DNA of 49,442 nucleotides, from the NCBI RefSeq assembly GCF_944321625.1, contig NZ_CALUMA010000003.1, positions 1-49,442 on the forward strand. Direction: 5' to 3'. Positions 48,035 through 49,442 of the stretch are shown one piece after another (position 1 is the stretch's first letter; each line of letters opens with the position of its first letter). Origin of the DNA: an uncultured Slackia sp. (GTDB taxonomy: Bacteria; Actinomycetota; Coriobacteriia; Coriobacteriales; Eggerthellaceae). The translations under genes and the position numbers were made by a program. The notes below the pieces were generated by a model. It was not told the DNA's origin, made no database searches, and saw nothing but the letters and a program-made list of their open reading frames with translations.

Positions 48035-48769
48035 CTATTCCGCAGCCTTGTCGGCTTCCTCGGTGGCCTTCTTCTCGGCCTCGCGCTCGGCCTTGAGCTG
48101 CGCGATGGTCTTGTGCGCATCCTCTTCGGCCTTAGCCTCGGCGGCAGCCTTCGCGGTTTCCTCAGCGGTGGGCTCGGACGCCTCCTTGGCCTCTTCCTTC
48201 TTGCCCTTCATGCCGAACACCTTGCCGATGCGCTCGCCGATGCTGGGCTTGGCGGCACGCTCGGCCTCCTTCTGCTGGGCATGGAGATTGGCAGAATGCG
48301 TCTTGGCATGACGCTTGATCTCCTTGGGATGCTTCTTCATCATCTCCATCTGGTACGCCTGGCGCACCTTGCGAATCTTGGAGAAGTCAAGCCACAGAGC
48401 AACGATGATCAGGGCGTACGCGGGAACGATGCACCACCACTGGATGCCGGGCACGTTGGGGAACCACTGCGGAATGAACATGCCCAACGCCGTAAGCACG
48501 ATGGCGCCAAGCAGGCATACCCACCACAGGCGACGCAGGTTCTTGTACTCCTGGGTGGGAGGATTGTAGTATTTGCTGTCCAGCTCGCGCTGCTTCTGGC
48601 GCTGCTCGCGGCGGATAGCCTTCTTCTCCTGGGGCGTCTTCTCGGCGGGACGCACGTATACACTGGAAGCCGCCTTGGTCTTGGGCTTCATCGAAGACGC
48701 GGACTTCTTGGTCTGGCCCTTGGGGGCTTCGCCTTGATAGCGCTCGTTCATCGGATTACGTTGAGTCAT
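48035..48769 (-). CDS. Hypothetical membrane protein with charged coiled tails
   Basis: 244-aa protein, no family recognised. A basic N-terminal region (QTKKSASSMKPKTKAAS, then QEKKAIRREQRQKQREL) is followed by two membrane helices (about 83-105 and 112-130) and a long Lys/Glu/Ala-rich C-terminal region (KKEEAKEASEPTAEETAKAA) that should form a helical or coiled-coil cytoplasmic tail. AAGAGGAATC precedes the ATG at 48769, the same as queT. It lies between queT and purC, all on one strand, with hairpins on each side, so it is probably its own transcript. Confidence 0.72.
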   Translation of the reverse strand: MTQRNPMNERYQGEAPKGQTKKSASSMKPKTKAASSVYVRPAEKTPQEKKAIRREQRQKQRELDSKYYNPPTQEYKNLRRLWWVCLLGAIVLTALGMFIPQWFPNVPGIQWWCIVPAYALIIVALWLDFSKIRKVRQAYQMEMMKKHPKEIKRHAKTHSANLHAQQKEAERAAKPSIGERIGKVFGMKGKKEEAKEASEPTAEETAKAAAEAKAEEDAHKTIAQLKAEREAEKKATEEADKAAE

Positions 48770-48828
48770 GATTCCTCTTCGATCTATAGTGCTCTAACGA
48801 AAAAACTCGAAATGCCAATATAAAGAAA

Positions 48829-48862
48829 GCGCCCGCTTGCTGCAACTCCCACAAGCGGACGC
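48829..48862 (-). terminator. purC terminators
   Basis: GCGCCCGCTTG (48829-48839) pairs with CAAGCGGACGC (48852-48862), one mismatch; on the minus strand CTTTCTTTATATT follows. A smaller stem GCGCCG/CGGCGC lies nearer the purC stop at 48903-48924. Confidence 0.78.
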
Positions 48863-48930
48863 CGTAAGAAAATCGTAGGAATTAAGCGCCTCTTCGAGTA
48901 AAGCGCCGCTCGAAAGAACGGCGCAGTGCG

Positions 48931-49442
48931 TTACTGGAACTTGCGACCCGTAATCTTCTCGTACGCCGAGATGTACTTCTCGGTGGTCTTCTCGATGACC
49001 TCCTGGGGCAGGCGCGGCGGATTGCCGGTGCGATCCCAGTTCTCGTTGAGCCAGTTGCGCACGAACTGCTTGTCGAAACTGGGCTGCTCCTTGCCCACCT
49101 CGTAGCAGGAGGCGTCCCAGAAGCGAGAGCTGTCGGGCGTCAGAACCTCGTCGCCCAGAATGACCTTGCCGTCCACCGTGCCGAACTCGAACTTGGTGTC
49201 GGCGATGATGATGCCGCGCTCGAGCGCGTGGGCGGCTGCCGTCTCGTACACCTTCAGCGACAGGTCGCGGATGGCGCTGGCGGCCTCGTCGCCGATAATC
49301 TCGGCGCAGCGCTCGTAGCTGATGTTCTCGTCGTGGTCGCCGATCTCGGCCTTGGTGGAAGGCGTGAACAGCGTAGTCGGCAGCTTGGCGGAGTTCTCCA
49401 GGCCGGCGGGCAGCTCGATGCCGCACACCTTGCCGGTGTTCT
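48931..49442 (-). CDS. purC: Phosphoribosylaminoimidazole-succinocarboxamide synthase, C-terminal part
   Basis: Minus-strand frame that begins beyond the right edge; 170 residues are visible. The SAICAR-synthase blocks LPTTLFTPSTKAEIGDHDEN and GIIIADTKFEFGTVDGKVIL, then the substrate segment LTPDSSRFWD, are conserved; the stop is at 48931. It joins aspartate to CAIR in purine synthesis. Two terminator hairpins follow, so it is the last gene of its transcript. Confidence 0.96.
   Translation of the reverse strand, partial: NTGKVCGIELPAGLENSAKLPTTLFTPSTKAEIGDHDENISYERCAEIIGDEAASAIRDLSLKVYETAAAHALERGIIIADTKFEFGTVDGKVILGDEVLTPDSSRFWDASCYEVGKEQPSFDKQFVRNWLNENWDRTGNPPRLPQEVIEKTTEKYISAYEKITGRKFQ

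Overview
The window looks like a chromosomal segment of an anaerobic actinobacterium of the class Coriobacteriia, most likely family Eggerthellaceae (genus not resolved). The reasons are the G+C-rich housekeeping genes, a membrane-anchored LuxR regulator beside a twin-arginine flavoprotein (a pairing expanded in Eggerthella and relatives), a hydrogenase-maturation (hyp) cluster, CIRCE control of htpG and actinobacterial-type chaperone genes. This placement rests on gene content and has not been tested by a search.

Layout. 1-2240: start of grpE and all of dnaK (minus strand), with a consensus promoter and its own inverted repeats. 2380-3930: a QueG-like iron-sulfur protein behind two tandem palindromes, then a HipB-like regulator with what looks like a hipA stump. 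3954-7828: a LuxR/flavoprotein module bracketed by two copies of the last 56 bp of htpG. 7775-10938: htpG with a perfect CIRCE, and a PPP-type phosphatase. 10964-14716: an AAA ATPase, yaaA and a Fic protein with its own operator-like palindromes.

14766-25444 is a defence island, visibly richer in A+T in its second half. Half A (14766-18002) has a small HTH regulator overlapping an unrecognised 547-aa gene and a 51-aa ORF, divergent from a C5-cytosine methyltransferase across a perfect palindrome; this is the C-R/M layout of controller-regulated type II restriction systems. Half B (18024-23989) is a tightly coupled operon of a second C5 methyltransferase, a MORC/MutL-like GHKL ATPase, a Z1-domain helicase-like ATPase and a DUF4420-type PD-(D/E)XK protein, a known restriction-modification class. 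A DUF4143 ATPase with its own operators closes the island.

25466-28853 carries mazG, a 2[4Fe-4S] ferredoxin, an HxlR regulator and two unknown genes, with a MITE-like repeat and two tandem long hairpins that show covariation. 28856-34413 is nikR-hypF-hypC-hypD-hypE, the nickel and NiFe-hydrogenase maturation block; it is interrupted between hypD and hypE by a 34-bp-arm inverted repeat, and hypA and hypB are not here. Next come pgi, a PIN toxin-antitoxin pair, a PanF-YhdT transporter pair, a transposase-like protein that has apparently lost its catalytic aspartates, a LytS/LytTR two-component pair, a second MITE-like repeat, a 31-bp minisatellite, a TauE/SafE exporter with a glycosyltransferase, a QueT transporter, an unknown membrane protein and the 3' part of purC.

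Most notable for follow-up: (1) the unrecognised 547-aa gene in C-R/M position; (2) the pair of covarying long hairpins at 27632-27887 inside a 20-bp direct repeat; (3) two ~190-bp elements with related 25-bp terminal inverted repeats; (4) the htpG-3'-end duplication around the LuxR/flavoprotein module.
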